From Actinomycetes bacterium (GTDB taxonomy: Bacteria > Actinomycetota > Actinomycetes > Actinomycetales > Cellulomonadaceae), in the NCBI GenBank assembly GCA_023418375.1, contig JAEZZV010000220.1:1-43351 (forward strand): a stretch of 43,351 nucleotides of DNA, written 5' to 3'. The translations under genes were made by a program, and so were the position numbers. Each line of letters starts with the position of its first letter. Position 1 is the first letter of the stretch. The notes under the pieces were generated by a model. That model ran no database searches. It was given only the letters and a program-made list of their open reading frames with translations, and was not told the origin of the DNA. Positions 17,351 through 28,784 of the stretch are shown one piece after another.

Positions 17351-17737
17351 ATGTCGGTCGGAGACGTCGCAGGGCTGATCGGTGCCGTCGCGTTCGGTGT
17401 GCTCGTCGGGTTCCTCGCCCTGCCCCTCATCAAGCTCGGCCGGGTCTTCGACGCCGCGACGCAGTCCGTCAAGGACGTGACCGAGCACACGCTCCCGGTC
17501 ATCGACGAGACGGCCGCGACGATCGCGGGCACGAACGCCCAGCTCGCGAAGGTCGACACGGTGACCACCGCGGCCGCCGAGATCACCCAGAACGCCTCGG
17601 CGCTGACCGCGCTGGTCGCGGCGACCGTCGGCCGACCGCTCATCCGCCTCGCCGCGTTCTCCTACGGCGTGCGGACCGCGCTGGCCGGCTTCACCGAGAA
17701 GGTCACGGGCAGGGGCTCCGGGAAGGCCGGAGCCTGA
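17351..17737 (+). CDS. DUF948 domain-containing membrane protein
   Basis: A 128-aa protein with a hydrophobic N-terminal helix (GLIGAVAFGVLVGFLALPLIKL), then a polar helical region with regularly spaced Thr/Val (TLPVIDETAATIAGTNAQLAKVDTVTT), the pattern of the DUF948/YtxG family. The ATG at 17351 has a GGAGGGA ribosome-binding site. It comes before the DUF6167 gene and alaS in the standard actinobacterial order. Family members are membrane-anchored, coiled-coil-like and of unknown biochemical role. Confidence 0.85.
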   Translation: MSVGDVAGLIGAVAFGVLVGFLALPLIKLGRVFDAATQSVKDVTEHTLPVIDETAATIAGTNAQLAKVDTVTTAAAEITQNASALTALVAATVGRPLIRLAAFSYGVRTALAGFTEKVTGRGSGKAGA

Positions 17738-18087
17738 TGCGCCGGCTCTTCTGGATGAGCGTCGGCGCCGTCGGCGCCGTCGTGGTCGCCCAACGCGCCC
17801 GCACCGCGGTGAAGCGGCTGCCCGACACGGTCACCGAGGCCGTCGCCACGCAGGTCGGACAGGCTGGCCAGCGCGCGTCCTCGGCGCTGCAGGACGCCGT
17901 CGGGGCCTTCCGGGTGGCGCGCGCCGAGCGGGAGGCCGAGCTCGTCGCGGCGCTCCTCGTCGAGCCCGAGGGCGGCACCGAGCGTCGTCCGCGGACGAGC
18001 CGACCGGACCGGGGGACTCATCCTGGCGAGGCCGCCGCGGACCCGTGGGACGACGACCCCTGGGGCCCCGCCGAGGACGACGAGTAG
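17737..18087 (+). CDS. DUF6167 family protein
   Basis: A 116-aa protein with a short hydrophobic N-terminal segment (LFWMSVGAVGAVVVAQ), an amphipathic Ala-rich helix and an acidic, Trp/Pro-containing tail (DPWDDDPWGPAEDDE). It shares one base with the preceding stop (TGATG), so the pair is translationally coupled. Proteins of this size and look, placed between the DUF948 gene and alaS, are annotated DUF6167 in Actinobacteria. Function unknown. Confidence 0.78.
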   Translation: MRRLFWMSVGAVGAVVVAQRARTAVKRLPDTVTEAVATQVGQAGQRASSALQDAVGAFRVARAEREAELVAALLVEPEGGTERRPRTSRPDRGTHPGEAAADPWDDDPWGPAEDDE

Positions 18088-18149
18088 CCGGCCCGCGCCT
18101 CGCCACGAACCCGCCACGCACCGACACGAGCAGGACCCGAGAGGACATC

Positions 18150-20817
<2,668 letters not shown>

Positions 20818-20825
<8 letters not shown>

Positions 20826-21423
20826 CGCCGTCGGGAGCGAGGCCGGTAGCCCGCTCGCGCGGGGGGTGCGGCTCGGGGTCGACGTCGGAGACGTGCGGAT
20901 CGGGGTCGCGCGCAGCGACCCGGACGGCCTTCTCGCGACGCCCGTCGAGACGGTCCGTCGGGACGCGGAGCACGGCACCGACGTCGCGCGACTCGTGGAG
21001 ATCGTGTGCGAGTCGGGTGCGGTGGTCGTGTACGTGGGCCTGCCGCGGACGCTCGGGGGCCAGGAAGGGTCGGCAGCGGCGGCGATCCGCACCTATTGTG
21101 GTGCGCTGGCGCAGGCGGTCGCTCCCGTGACGGTGCGGCTCGTGGACGAGCGGCTCAGCACGGTCAGCGCCCACCAGGCGCTTCATGCGTCCGGTCGGCC
21201 CGGACGCCGGCATCGAGCCGTGGTCGACCAGGCCGCGGCGGTAGTGATCCTGCAGTCCGCGATCGACGCGGAACGCACGTCGGGGGGACGGGTGGGCGAG
21301 GTCGTAGGCCTCGCCACCGGGGGCGAGCGGGGAGAGGACGAGCTGGGCGGGGCCGAGAGCCCGCCCCGCGACGGAGGGACCGAGCGGATGGACAGCACGA
21401 GGAGCGGGGAGGCGGCGCGATGA
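20818..21423 (+). CDS. ruvX: Putative pre-16S rRNA nuclease / Holliday junction resolvase RuvX (YqgF)
   Basis: A 201-aa YqgF-family RNase H-like protein. The three acidic sites are visible: the first in LGVDVGDVRIGVARSD, the second region in VVVYVGLPRTLGG, then LVDERLST and DQAAAVVILQSAID at the end. The family matures the 5' end of 16S rRNA in E. coli; a resolvase role was also proposed. The start is GTG 20818 (another in-frame GTG lies at 20812), giving an 8-nt overlap with alaS. A 45-residue polar tail after the core is longer than usual. It overlaps mltG by 4 nt. Confidence 0.92.
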
Positions 21424-22595
21424 GCGACCTGTTCCTGGACGAGATCGTCCAGCCCGATGCGCCCCGCGACCACGGTGGCCGGTCGGCCCGCCGCGCCGAC
21501 CGGGCCGAGCGTGACCGTCGTCGCCGCCAGCGTCGCCGCAAGAACACGACGGCCCTCGTGGTGGTGCTCGTCGTGCTCGTCGGAATCGGCGTGGCCGTCT
21601 GGAAGCTGGGCATGCCGCTCATCGACGACCTGCGCGGCACGCCCGAGGCGAGCACCGACGACTACCCGGGGCCTGGGCAGGGTGAGGTCGAGGTCGTCAT
21701 CCCGGGGGGCGCCACCGGCGCGGCCATGGCGACGATCCTGGTCGAGGCCGACGTCGTCGCGAGCGCCGGAGCCTTCACCGACGCGTTCGCCGCCAACCCG
21801 GACGCCCCGAGCATCCAGCCCGGGACCTACCGCCTGCAGGAGAAGATGCGTGCCGCCGACGCCGTGGCGGCCCTGGTCAACTCCGAGAACCGCGTCGTCA
21901 CGCGCGTCACGATCCGAGAAGGCCTGCGCGTGGGCCAGACACTGGAGAAGCTGTCCTCGGTGACGACCATCCCCGTCGAGGAGTTCCAGGCGGCCATGGC
22001 CGACCCCACGGCGCTCGGGCTTCCCGCCGAGGCCGGCGGGAACTACGAGGGCTGGCTGTTCCCGGCGACCTACTCGTTCGAGCCGGGACAGACGGCCGCT
22101 CAGATGCTCCAGGCCATGATCGCCAAGACCGTCAGCGTCCTGGACGCGCGAGGCATCGCCCCGGCCGACCGCCAGCGGGTGCTCATCCTCGCCTCGATCG
22201 CCGAGGGCGAGGCCCGCACGGCCGAGGACCGCGCCAAGGTCGTCCGAGGCGTGTTCAACCGCCTCGACATCAACATGCCGCTGCAGATCGACGCGACCGT
22301 CGCGTACGGCCTGGGCATCAACGGCAAGGACCTCACGCTCGACCAGACGAGCCCCAACGCGACGGACAACCCGTACAACACGTACGCGTACCTGGGGCTC
22401 CCGCCGGGGCCGATCAACTCGCCCGGTGAGGTGTCCATCGACGCCGCGCTCGCGCCCGCGGACGGGCCGTGGCTGTTCTGGGTCACCGTGAACCCGGAGA
22501 CGGGCGAGACGCTGTTCGCCGAGACCAACGCCGAGCACAACGCGAACAAGGCGCTGCTCCGCGAGTGGGAAGAGGCGAACGGGGCCGACGCCTAG
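21420..22595 (+). CDS. mltG: Endolytic murein transglycosylase MltG
   Basis: A 391-aa YceG/MltG protein that cleaves nascent glycan strands and is thought to end their polymerisation. A basic cytoplasmic N-terminus (RRADRAERDRRRRQRRRKN) leads to one transmembrane helix (TALVVVLVVLVGIGVAVW). A LysM-like region follows (GTYRLQEKMRAADAVAALVN), then the YceG domain with the catalytic Glu in ILASIAEGEAR and the conserved YNTYAYLGLPPGPINSPG. ATGA overlap with ruvX. Lies in the standard order before aroE. Confidence 0.95.
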   Translation: MSDLFLDEIVQPDAPRDHGGRSARRADRAERDRRRRQRRRKNTTALVVVLVVLVGIGVAVWKLGMPLIDDLRGTPEASTDDYPGPGQGEVEVVIPGGATGAAMATILVEADVVASAGAFTDAFAANPDAPSIQPGTYRLQEKMRAADAVAALVNSENRVVTRVTIREGLRVGQTLEKLSSVTTIPVEEFQAAMADPTALGLPAEAGGNYEGWLFPATYSFEPGQTAAQMLQAMIAKTVSVLDARGIAPADRQRVLILASIAEGEARTAEDRAKVVRGVFNRLDINMPLQIDATVAYGLGINGKDLTLDQTSPNATDNPYNTYAYLGLPPGPINSPGEVSIDAALAPADGPWLFWVTVNPETGETLFAETNAEHNANKALLREWEEANGADA

Positions 22596-22599
22596 ACCG

Positions 22600-23478
22600 G
22601 TGCGCGCCGCCGTCCTGGGGCACCCGATCGCCCACTCGCTGTCGCCGGTGCTGCACCGCGCTGCCTACGCGGCGCTCGGGCTGGGCTGGACGTACGACGC
22701 CGTCGACGTCACGGAGGAGAGCCTGCCTGCGTTCGTCCGTGCTCTCGACGGGACGTGGGCGGGCCTCAGCCTGACCATGCCGCTGAAGCAGGCGGTGCTG
22801 CCGCTGCTGGACCACGTCGAGCCGCTGGCCGGCGTCGTCGGCTCGGTGAACACCGTGGTCGTGCAGCGCGGTGGTGCCCGACCCTCGCTCGTCGGCGCCA
22901 ACACGGACGTGCACGGGATCGTCGCCGCGCTCACCGAGGGTGGCGCGCGCGCCGAGGCGGCGGGATCCGGCAGCGCCTCCGCGCTGGTCCTGGGCGCGGG
23001 GGCGACGGCCGCCTCGGCGCTGGCCGCGCTGGCCCAGCTCGGCGTCACCGCCTCGACCGTGCTGGCGCGCTCGATCGCCCGGGCCGGGGGGACGATGCGC
23101 GCCGCGACGCGGATGGGCGTCGACGCGGCGATCCGGACGATCACGCCGCTCGAGCGGACCGTCGAAGCGCTTGCGCGGGCCGATCTGGTCGTGTCCACGC
23201 TCCCCCCGGGGGCGGCGGACGAGCTCGCCGGGCTCCTCGGCGCCGGAGTCCGCGTCCACGGAACCCTGCTCGACTGCGCGTACACGCCCCGGCCGACGGC
23301 GCTGGTCGCGGCCTGGCGGGCCGCCGGCGGCAGCGCGGTGACGGGGGAGCGGATGCTGCTCCACCAGGCAGGCGAGCAGGTCCGCCTCATGACGGGCGAA
23401 CGTGCGCCGCTCGCGGCGATGGACGAGGCGCTCGCGGAGGCGCTCGTCGGCGGGAACCCGGGCGCGGCCGGTCGTTGA
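22600..23478 (+). CDS. aroE: Shikimate dehydrogenase
   Basis: Reduces 3-dehydroshikimate to shikimate with NADPH. At 292 aa, the substrate-binding N-domain shows GHPIAHSLSPVLHRAAY and the catalytic Lys in LSLTMPLKQ (usually NVTxPxK; SLTMPLK here). The catalytic Asp is in NTDVHG, and the nucleotide-binding loop is LGAGATAASALAAL in place of GAGGAT, the form seen in other high-GC actinomycetes. The GTG start at 22600 is 4 nt after the mltG stop. The rest of the pathway (aroC, aroK, aroB, aroQ) resumes at 35965 after the pilus block. Confidence 0.93.
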   Translation: MRAAVLGHPIAHSLSPVLHRAAYAALGLGWTYDAVDVTEESLPAFVRALDGTWAGLSLTMPLKQAVLPLLDHVEPLAGVVGSVNTVVVQRGGARPSLVGANTDVHGIVAALTEGGARAEAAGSGSASALVLGAGATAASALAALAQLGVTASTVLARSIARAGGTMRAATRMGVDAAIRTITPLERTVEALARADLVVSTLPPGAADELAGLLGAGVRVHGTLLDCAYTPRPTALVAAWRAAGGSAVTGERMLLHQAGEQVRLMTGERAPLAAMDEALAEALVGGNPGAAGR

Positions 23479-23503
23479 GGCGCCCGTGGACCCCTGCTAG
23501 GTT
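23475..23503 (+). promoter_or_regulatory. Sigma-70-type promoter for the peptidoglycan-binding protein gene
   Basis: TTGAGG (23475-23480), a 17-nt spacer and TAGGTT (23498-23503), placed 65 nt before the ATG at 23569. The -35 overlaps the aroE stop codon. Confidence 0.5.
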
Positions 23504-23568
23504 CCGGTCAGAACGGTGCGGACCCGGTCGATCCGGGCATCCGACGTCGTCGGCAGGCAGGGGGAGCC

Positions 23569-23985
23569 ATGGCCAGTTCCGTCCTTCGCGCCCTCGGGGC
23601 GCTCGTCCTCGCGTCGTCGGCGGCGCTCGGTGGTGCGACCGCCGTGGCGGGTGCACCCGTCGCCCCCGGCGGCCCCCTCGGTGACCCCGGCCGGACGTTG
23701 AGCGCCGCGGGTACGGTGCGCGCCTCGTTCATCAGCGACGCGTGCACCCGCACGGTGCTCAGGTACGGCTCGAAGGGCCAGTGCGTCGTCCAGGTGCAGC
23801 TCACGCTGAACGTGCTGTTCGGCGAGGGGCTGGCCCTGGACACCTCCTACGGCCCCGCGACGACCGCGGCGGTGTACCGGGTCCAGGCGCGCTACGGCCT
23901 GCCGTACGACGGCATCTGCGGTCCGCGCACCTGGGCGGCGCTCCAGTGGGCGCTCGACCGGGCCCGGAGCGGCCTGCCGTACTGA
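23569..23985 (+). CDS. Secreted peptidoglycan-binding domain protein
   Basis: A 138-aa exported protein. The signal peptide (LRALGALVLASSAALGGATAVAGA) is followed by a single PG_binding_1 domain: VLRYGSKGQCVVQVQLTLNVL, then YGPATTAAVYRVQARYGLPYDGICGPRTWAALQ. Three Cys in the mature part leave at least one unpaired. The ATG at 23569 has GGGGA five nt upstream. It has no catalytic domain, so it probably only binds the cell wall. It lies immediately before the pilus genes and might help the fibre pass or anchor in the wall, but it has its own sigma-70-type promoter and may be unrelated. Confidence 0.82.
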   Translation: MASSVLRALGALVLASSAALGGATAVAGAPVAPGGPLGDPGRTLSAAGTVRASFISDACTRTVLRYGSKGQCVVQVQLTLNVLFGEGLALDTSYGPATTAAVYRVQARYGLPYDGICGPRTWAALQWALDRARSGLPY

Positions 23986-24050
23986 GGTCGGTGCTCCGGC
24001 GGCCGCGTGCGATCATGGGGTTGACCTGCACGCGGGCGTACGGGCGGTGC

Positions 24051-24078
24051 TTCAGGGGGGCGCCCTGCCTGCCGATAG
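24051..24078 (+). promoter_or_regulatory. FliA/WhiG-type promoter upstream of pilB
   Basis: TTCA (24051-24054), 16 nt, then GCCGATAG (24071-24078). The -10 matches the sigma-28 consensus GCCGATAA in 7 of 8 bases; the -35 is the weakest of the set. It lies 40 nt before the GTG start. Confidence 0.6.
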
Positions 24079-24118
24079 TTACGGTGCGCGACCGCACCCG
24101 GCCGGAAGGACCCCCCAC

Positions 24119-25795
24119 GTGAAGCAGCTCGGAGACATCCTCCTGGAGGAAGGCCTCGTCACCGAGGGTCAGCTCATGGCCGCCCTCGACGAGCAGGTCA
24201 ACCGTGGCGAGTCGCTCGGTCGGGTGCTCGTCGAGATCGGGATGCTCAGCGAGGCGCAGCTCGTGCAGGCGCTCGCGCGCCAGGTCGGGATGGACTTCGT
24301 CGAGCTGAGCGACTACCCGGTCGACCGCGCCGCCGTCGTCATGCTGCCCGCGACCGTCTGCCGTCGGTACACGGTCCTGCCGGTGGCCTTCCAGGACGGC
24401 GCGCTCATCCTCGCGATGTCGAACCCCGGCAACGTCGTCGCCGTCGACGACGCACGGACCATCTCCGGCCTGCCGGTGCGCCCCGTCGTCGCCACGCACG
24501 ACGACCTGCTCGGGGCGATCGACAGGTACTGCCGCGCCGACGACGAGATCGACGAGCTCGCGACCGCGCTGGAGGAGGAGACCTCCGGTCCGGCGGCCCT
24601 CGACATCTCCCAGGTCGGCGACTACGTCGAGGACGACGCGCCGATCGTCCGCTTCGTGAACCTCCTGGTCACGCAGGCGATCCAGGACCGCGCGTCCGAC
24701 ATCCACGTCGAGCCCGGCGAGCACGACGTCATGGTGCGCTACCGGATCGACGGTGTGCTCCACGAGATGCAGCGGGCGCCGAAGCAGGTCCAGTCGGGCG
24801 TCATCTCTCGTCTGAAGATCATGAGCGACATCGACATCGCCGAGAAGCGCAAGCCGCAGGACGGCCGCATGTCGGTCACGCACAACGGTCGCAAGATCGA
24901 CCTCCGCGTGGCGACCTTGCCCACCGTGTGGGGCGAGAAGGTCGTCATGCGTATCCTCGACAACTCCACGGCGAGCCTCGACCTGCGCGAGCTGTCCTTC
25001 CTCGACGACAACCTCGAGGTGTACCGGGACTCCTACACCAAGCCGTACGGCATGATCCTCGTCACCGGGCCCACCGGCTCGGGCAAGTCGACGACCCTCT
25101 ACGCGACGCTCAACGCCGTGTCCCGGCCCGAGATCAACGTCATCACCGTCGAGGACCCGGTCGAGTACCGGCTGCCGCGCATCAACCAGGTCCAGGTGAA
25201 CCCGAAGGCCGGCCTGACCTTCGCCAGCGCGCTGCGCTCGATCCTGCGATCCGACCCCGACGTCGTGCTCATCGGTGAGATCCGCGACCACGAGACCGCG
25301 CAGATCGCGATCGAGGCGGCGCTCACGGGTCACCTCGTGCTCTCGACGCTGCACACCAACGACGCGCCGAGCGCGGTGACCCGCCTCATCGAGATGGGCA
25401 TCGAGCCGTTCCTCGTCGGCTCCGCACTGGACTGCGTCGTGGCCCAGCGGCTCGCCCGACGCCTGTGCAGCAAGTGCAAGGAGCCGTACACGCCGTCCGA
25501 GGTCGAGCTCATCGCCGCGCGCTTCCCGTGGAGCCCGGGCGAGGAGATGCCGATCCTGTACCGGCCGGCCGGGTGCAGCGCATGCTCGCGAACCGGCTAC
25601 AAGGGCCGCATGGCGCTGCACGAGGTCATGCGCGTCACCGAGGACATCGAGCGCCAGGCCGTGGCGCACGCGTCGGCCGCCGAGATCGGCACGACGGCGC
25701 GGGACCAGGGCATGGTCAGCCTGCGCGATGACGGCTGGACGAAGGTGCTCCTGGGGGAGACGTCCGTCGAGGAGATCCTTCGCGTCGTCGCATGA
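24119..25795 (+). CDS. pilB: Type IV pilus extension ATPase PilB (GspE family)
   Basis: Hexameric ATPase that drives pilus assembly from the cytoplasmic face. At 558 aa, the N-terminal MshEN/T2SSE_N domain (LGDILLEEGLVTEGQLMAAL, then LGRVLVEIGMLSEAQLVQAL) is of the type that binds c-di-GMP in several PilB/MshE proteins. The core has Walker A GPTGSGKST (317-325), Asp box ITVEDPVEYR, Walker B DPDVVLIGEIRD and His box TGHLVLSTLHTND. A zinc site (CSKCKEPY...CSACSRTG) confirms PilB rather than PilT. Start: GTG 24119 behind GGAAGGA. First gene of the pilus block. Confidence 0.96.
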   Translation: MKQLGDILLEEGLVTEGQLMAALDEQVNRGESLGRVLVEIGMLSEAQLVQALARQVGMDFVELSDYPVDRAAVVMLPATVCRRYTVLPVAFQDGALILAMSNPGNVVAVDDARTISGLPVRPVVATHDDLLGAIDRYCRADDEIDELATALEEETSGPAALDISQVGDYVEDDAPIVRFVNLLVTQAIQDRASDIHVEPGEHDVMVRYRIDGVLHEMQRAPKQVQSGVISRLKIMSDIDIAEKRKPQDGRMSVTHNGRKIDLRVATLPTVWGEKVVMRILDNSTASLDLRELSFLDDNLEVYRDSYTKPYGMILVTGPTGSGKSTTLYATLNAVSRPEINVITVEDPVEYRLPRINQVQVNPKAGLTFASALRSILRSDPDVVLIGEIRDHETAQIAIEAALTGHLVLSTLHTNDAPSAVTRLIEMGIEPFLVGSALDCVVAQRLARRLCSKCKEPYTPSEVELIAARFPWSPGEEMPILYRPAGCSACSRTGYKGRMALHEVMRVTEDIERQAVAHASAAEIGTTARDQGMVSLRDDGWTKVLLGETSVEEILRVVA

Positions 25796-25813
25796 TCGAC
25801 CCGCCGCTCGCGG

Positions 25814-25842
25814 CTCAAGTGGTCCGGACGGGTGACCGATAT
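25814..25842 (+). promoter_or_regulatory. FliA/WhiG-type promoter upstream of pilT
   Basis: CTCA (25814-25817; in context GCTCAAG), a 17-nt spacer, then ACCGATAT (25835-25842), in the pilB-pilT gap and 41 nt before the pilT GTG. Confidence 0.68.
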
Positions 25843-25883
25843 ACCCCACGTCACGTCCGCCCGTGCTGATCGAAGGGCCTCTT

Positions 25884-27473
25884 GTGAGCGAGTACCAAAC
25901 AGCGCCGCGCCCGATCCCGGAGATGCCGCCTCCCGGCGTGCAAGGCGGGTGGCGCCCTGGAGCCGGCGGGCCGACGCCGCAGCCCACACCGCCGCCGGTC
26001 CCGCTCCGGGCGCCGCAGGGCCCTGCCCCGTCGGCGATCCCCGCGCCCGCGGGTGCGGACGGCCAGGCATACCCCCCGACGCCGCCGCCGGTCGCACGAC
26101 AGGTCCCGCCAGTACCGGCCGGACAGTCGTACGCCCAGACCCTCGCGGCGCCGGTCCAGCCGAGCGCGACGTCCCCGAGCACCACGCCACCGCGTCCCGC
26201 GAGTGCACTCTCCGCCGGGCGCACCGCGCCGCAGCAGCCCCCGGCGCGGTCGAGCGCGTCGACGGGTCGTCGGCTCGGCATGGGCGACGCCCTCGGCGAC
26301 GACGACCTCAGCCTGGACGACGCACTGCGCGAGATGATCCGGTTGGGGGCCTCCGACCTCCACCTGACTTCGGGAGCACCGCCGACGGTGCGGATCGACG
26401 GTCGTCTCGTGCCCCTCGAGAGCTACCCGAACCTGTTGCCCGACCAGATCCAGCGCACGGTGTACCAGGTGCTGACGCAACGGCAGCGCGAGGCGTTCGA
26501 GGAGGAGCTCGAGCTCGACTTCGCGTACGCCGTTCGTGGCGTCGCACGGTTCCGGGTGAACCTCTACCAGCAGCGCGACGCACTGGGTGCGGCGTTCCGG
26601 GTCATCCCCTACGAGATCAAGCCACTCGAGGAGCTCGGAGTCCCGCCTGTCGTCGCGAACTTCGCGAACCTGCCCCGAGGCCTGGTCCTCGTCACGGGCC
26701 CCACCGGCTCGGGCAAGTCGACGACCCTCGCATCGATCATCGACCTTGCGAACCGCACGCGGAACGACCACATCATGACCGTCGAGGACCCGATCGAGTT
26801 CCTGCACCGGCACAAGAAGTCGCTGATCAACCAGCGTGAGGTCGGCGCGGACACACTCTCGTTCGCGAACGCCCTCAAGCACGTCCTGCGGCAGGATCCG
26901 GACATCATCCTTGTGGGTGAGATGCGGGACCTTGAGACAATCTCGGTCGCCCTCACCGCCGCGGAGACCGGGCACCTCGTGTTCGCGACGCTGCACACGC
27001 AGGACGCCGCCCAGACCATTGACCGCATCATCGATGTGTTCCCCTCGCACCAGCAGGCCCAGGTCCGCACCCAGCTCGCAGGTGCGATCCAGGGCGTCGT
27101 ATGTCAGGCGTTGTGCAAGCGGGCCGACGGGCCGGGCCGAGCCGTCGCCACCGAGGTCATGATCGCAACCCCGGCGATCCGTAACCTGATTCGCGAGGGC
27201 AAGAGCCACCAGATCTACTCGGCCATGCAAGCTGGCGCTCAGCAAGGCATGCACACGCTCGACCAGCACCTGGCTGAGCTCGTCAAGGCGGGTCGCATCA
27301 GCTACGAGCAGGGCCTCGAGAAGTGCCACCACGTCGCGGACTACAACCGCCTCACTGGCAGGATGGCCTCGGGAGGCGGTGGATCCTCTCTAGGCGCCAT
27401 GACCGGTGGCGACCCGATGGGCGCGGTAACGCTCTCAAGCCAGCAGGCGCCGACCTACGGGATCGGGGGCTGA
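25884..27473 (+). CDS. pilT: Twitching motility/retraction ATPase PilT with long Pro-rich N-terminus
   Basis: Retraction motor of the type IV pilus. The C-terminal ~395 residues are canonical PilT: SLDDALREMIRLGASDLHLT, Walker A GPTGSGKST (from residue 272, Lys 278), MTVEDPIEFLH, DPDIILVGEMRD, and the AxxxGHLVFATLHTQDA His box, with no zinc Cys pairs. Before this lies a ~132-residue Pro/Ala/Gln-rich, probably disordered extension that ordinary PilT (about 350 aa) lacks. The GTG at 25884 has GAAGGG six nt upstream; a GTG at 25863 is less well placed. An internal ATG at 26280 would give a standard-size protein but has no good ribosome-binding site. Confidence 0.93.
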   Translation: MSEYQTAPRPIPEMPPPGVQGGWRPGAGGPTPQPTPPPVPLRAPQGPAPSAIPAPAGADGQAYPPTPPPVARQVPPVPAGQSYAQTLAAPVQPSATSPSTTPPRPASALSAGRTAPQQPPARSSASTGRRLGMGDALGDDDLSLDDALREMIRLGASDLHLTSGAPPTVRIDGRLVPLESYPNLLPDQIQRTVYQVLTQRQREAFEEELELDFAYAVRGVARFRVNLYQQRDALGAAFRVIPYEIKPLEELGVPPVVANFANLPRGLVLVTGPTGSGKSTTLASIIDLANRTRNDHIMTVEDPIEFLHRHKKSLINQREVGADTLSFANALKHVLRQDPDIILVGEMRDLETISVALTAAETGHLVFATLHTQDAAQTIDRIIDVFPSHQQAQVRTQLAGAIQGVVCQALCKRADGPGRAVATEVMIATPAIRNLIREGKSHQIYSAMQAGAQQGMHTLDQHLAELVKAGRISYEQGLEKCHHVADYNRLTGRMASGGGGSSLGAMTGGDPMGAVTLSSQQAPTYGIGG

Positions 27474-27475
27474 CG

Positions 27476-28705
27476 ATGGCCACAACCACGAAGTCGTTCG
27501 AGTACGCGGTCCGGGACAAGACCGGCAAGGTCGTGCGGGGCCGCATCGAGGCGTCGAACCAGGCGGCGGTGGCCAACCGGCTCCGGACCATGGGCATGGC
27601 GCCCATCTCGATCAACGAGGTGCAGACCACCGGGCTCCAGCGCGAGATCACCATCCCGGGCTTCGAGAAGAAGGTGAAGCTCAAGGACTTGGCCGTGATG
27701 TCGCGCCAGATGGCCACGATGGTCTCGTCTGGCCTCTCCCTGCTGCGGACGCTGGCGATCCTCGCCGAGCAGACGGAGAACCCGGCATTGGCGAAGGTCC
27801 TGACGCAGGTGCGCAACGACGTCGAGACCGGTCGTTCCCTCTCGTCGTCGATGTCCAAGCACAAGGAGGCCTTTCCGCCGCTCATGATCAACATCATCCG
27901 AGCCGGCGAGACAGGTGGCTTCCTCGAGAAGTCCCTCCTCGGCGTGGCGGACAACTACGAGTCCGAAGTCAAACTGCGGGCGACCATCAAGTCGGCCATG
28001 ACCTACCCCGTGGTCGTGTTCTTCATCGCCATCCTGGCAGTTGTGGGCATGCTGCTGTTCATCGTGCCCGTGTTCCAGAACATGTTCGAGGGGCTCGGCG
28101 GGGAGCTGCCCTGGGCGACCCAGTTCCTCGTCGACCTCAGCGCCGTCATGAAGTGGCTGGCACCCGTTCTCGTGGTCGCCGCCGTCGCCTTCGCCGCATG
28201 GTGGAGCAAGCACAAGAACGACGACTCCATCCGCGCGCGGGTAGATCCGGTCAAGCTCAAGCTTCCGGTGTTCGGCAAGCTCTTCCAGAAGGTCGCGATC
28301 GCGCGTTTCAGCCGCAACTTCGGCACGATGATGGGCGCGGGTGTGCCCATCCTCCAGGCCCTGGACATCGTCGGCGAGACGAGCGGCAACTACCAGATCG
28401 AGAAGGCCGTGAAGCAGGTCCAGGAGAGCGTCCGGACCGGGCAGTCGCTCGCCGGGCCACTCGCGGAGCACGCGGTCTTCCCGCCGATGGTCGTGCAGAT
28501 GATGGCCGTCGGTGAGGACGCCGGCGCGCTGGAAACGATGCTCGACAAGATCTCCCAGTTCTACGACGAGGAGGTCCAGGCGACGACCGAGCAGCTCACG
28601 TCCCTGATCGAACCGCTGATGATCGTGGTCCTGGGCTCGGTCATCGGTGGCATGATCGTCGCCCTGTACATGCCGATCTTCTCTGTCATGGAGCTCGTCC
28701 AGTGA
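27476..28705 (+). CDS. pilC: Type IV pilus inner-membrane platform protein PilC
   Basis: A 409-aa integral membrane protein of the GspF/PilC family on which PilB and PilT act. It has two GspF domains: the first near residues 70-195 (MSRQMATMVSSGLSLLRTLAIL...FPPLMINIIRAGETGGFL), the second near 270-395 (FSRNFGTMMGAGVPILQALDIV...FPPMVVQMMAVGEDAGAL). Three membrane helices follow the usual plan (YPVVVFFIAILAVVGMLLFI, LAPVLVVAAVAFAAWW and the C-terminal MIVVLGSVIGGMIVALYMPI). The ATG at 27476 is 2 nt after the pilT stop, so the two are co-translated. Confidence 0.96.
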   Translation: MATTTKSFEYAVRDKTGKVVRGRIEASNQAAVANRLRTMGMAPISINEVQTTGLQREITIPGFEKKVKLKDLAVMSRQMATMVSSGLSLLRTLAILAEQTENPALAKVLTQVRNDVETGRSLSSSMSKHKEAFPPLMINIIRAGETGGFLEKSLLGVADNYESEVKLRATIKSAMTYPVVVFFIAILAVVGMLLFIVPVFQNMFEGLGGELPWATQFLVDLSAVMKWLAPVLVVAAVAFAAWWSKHKNDDSIRARVDPVKLKLPVFGKLFQKVAIARFSRNFGTMMGAGVPILQALDIVGETSGNYQIEKAVKQVQESVRTGQSLAGPLAEHAVFPPMVVQMMAVGEDAGALETMLDKISQFYDEEVQATTEQLTSLIEPLMIVVLGSVIGGMIVALYMPIFSVMELVQ

Positions 28706-28708
28706 CCC

Positions 28709-28772
28709 GCTGGGCCGACCGGGTGAGGTTTCCCGCGACGGCTGGGCCGACCGGGTGAAGTTTCCCGCGACG
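28709..28772 (+). repeat. 32-bp tandem repeat upstream of the pilA promoter
   Basis: Two adjacent 32-nt units (28709-28740 and 28741-28772) differ at one base (G/A). Each contains a dyad, CGGG-N8-CCCG (28720-28735 and 28752-28767). The array starts 3 nt after the pilC stop and ends 12 nt before the -35 of the pilA promoter. 32 bp is about three helical turns, so two proteins would bind the same face of the DNA. A regulator site is inferred, not shown. Confidence 0.8.
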
Positions 28773-28784
28773 GCGCGGACGGCG

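Noticed and set aside
24021..24026. TTGACC before pilB as a sigma-70 -35 box
   Set aside because: No -10 box at 16-19 nt; the GCCGATAG element downstream is the better signal.
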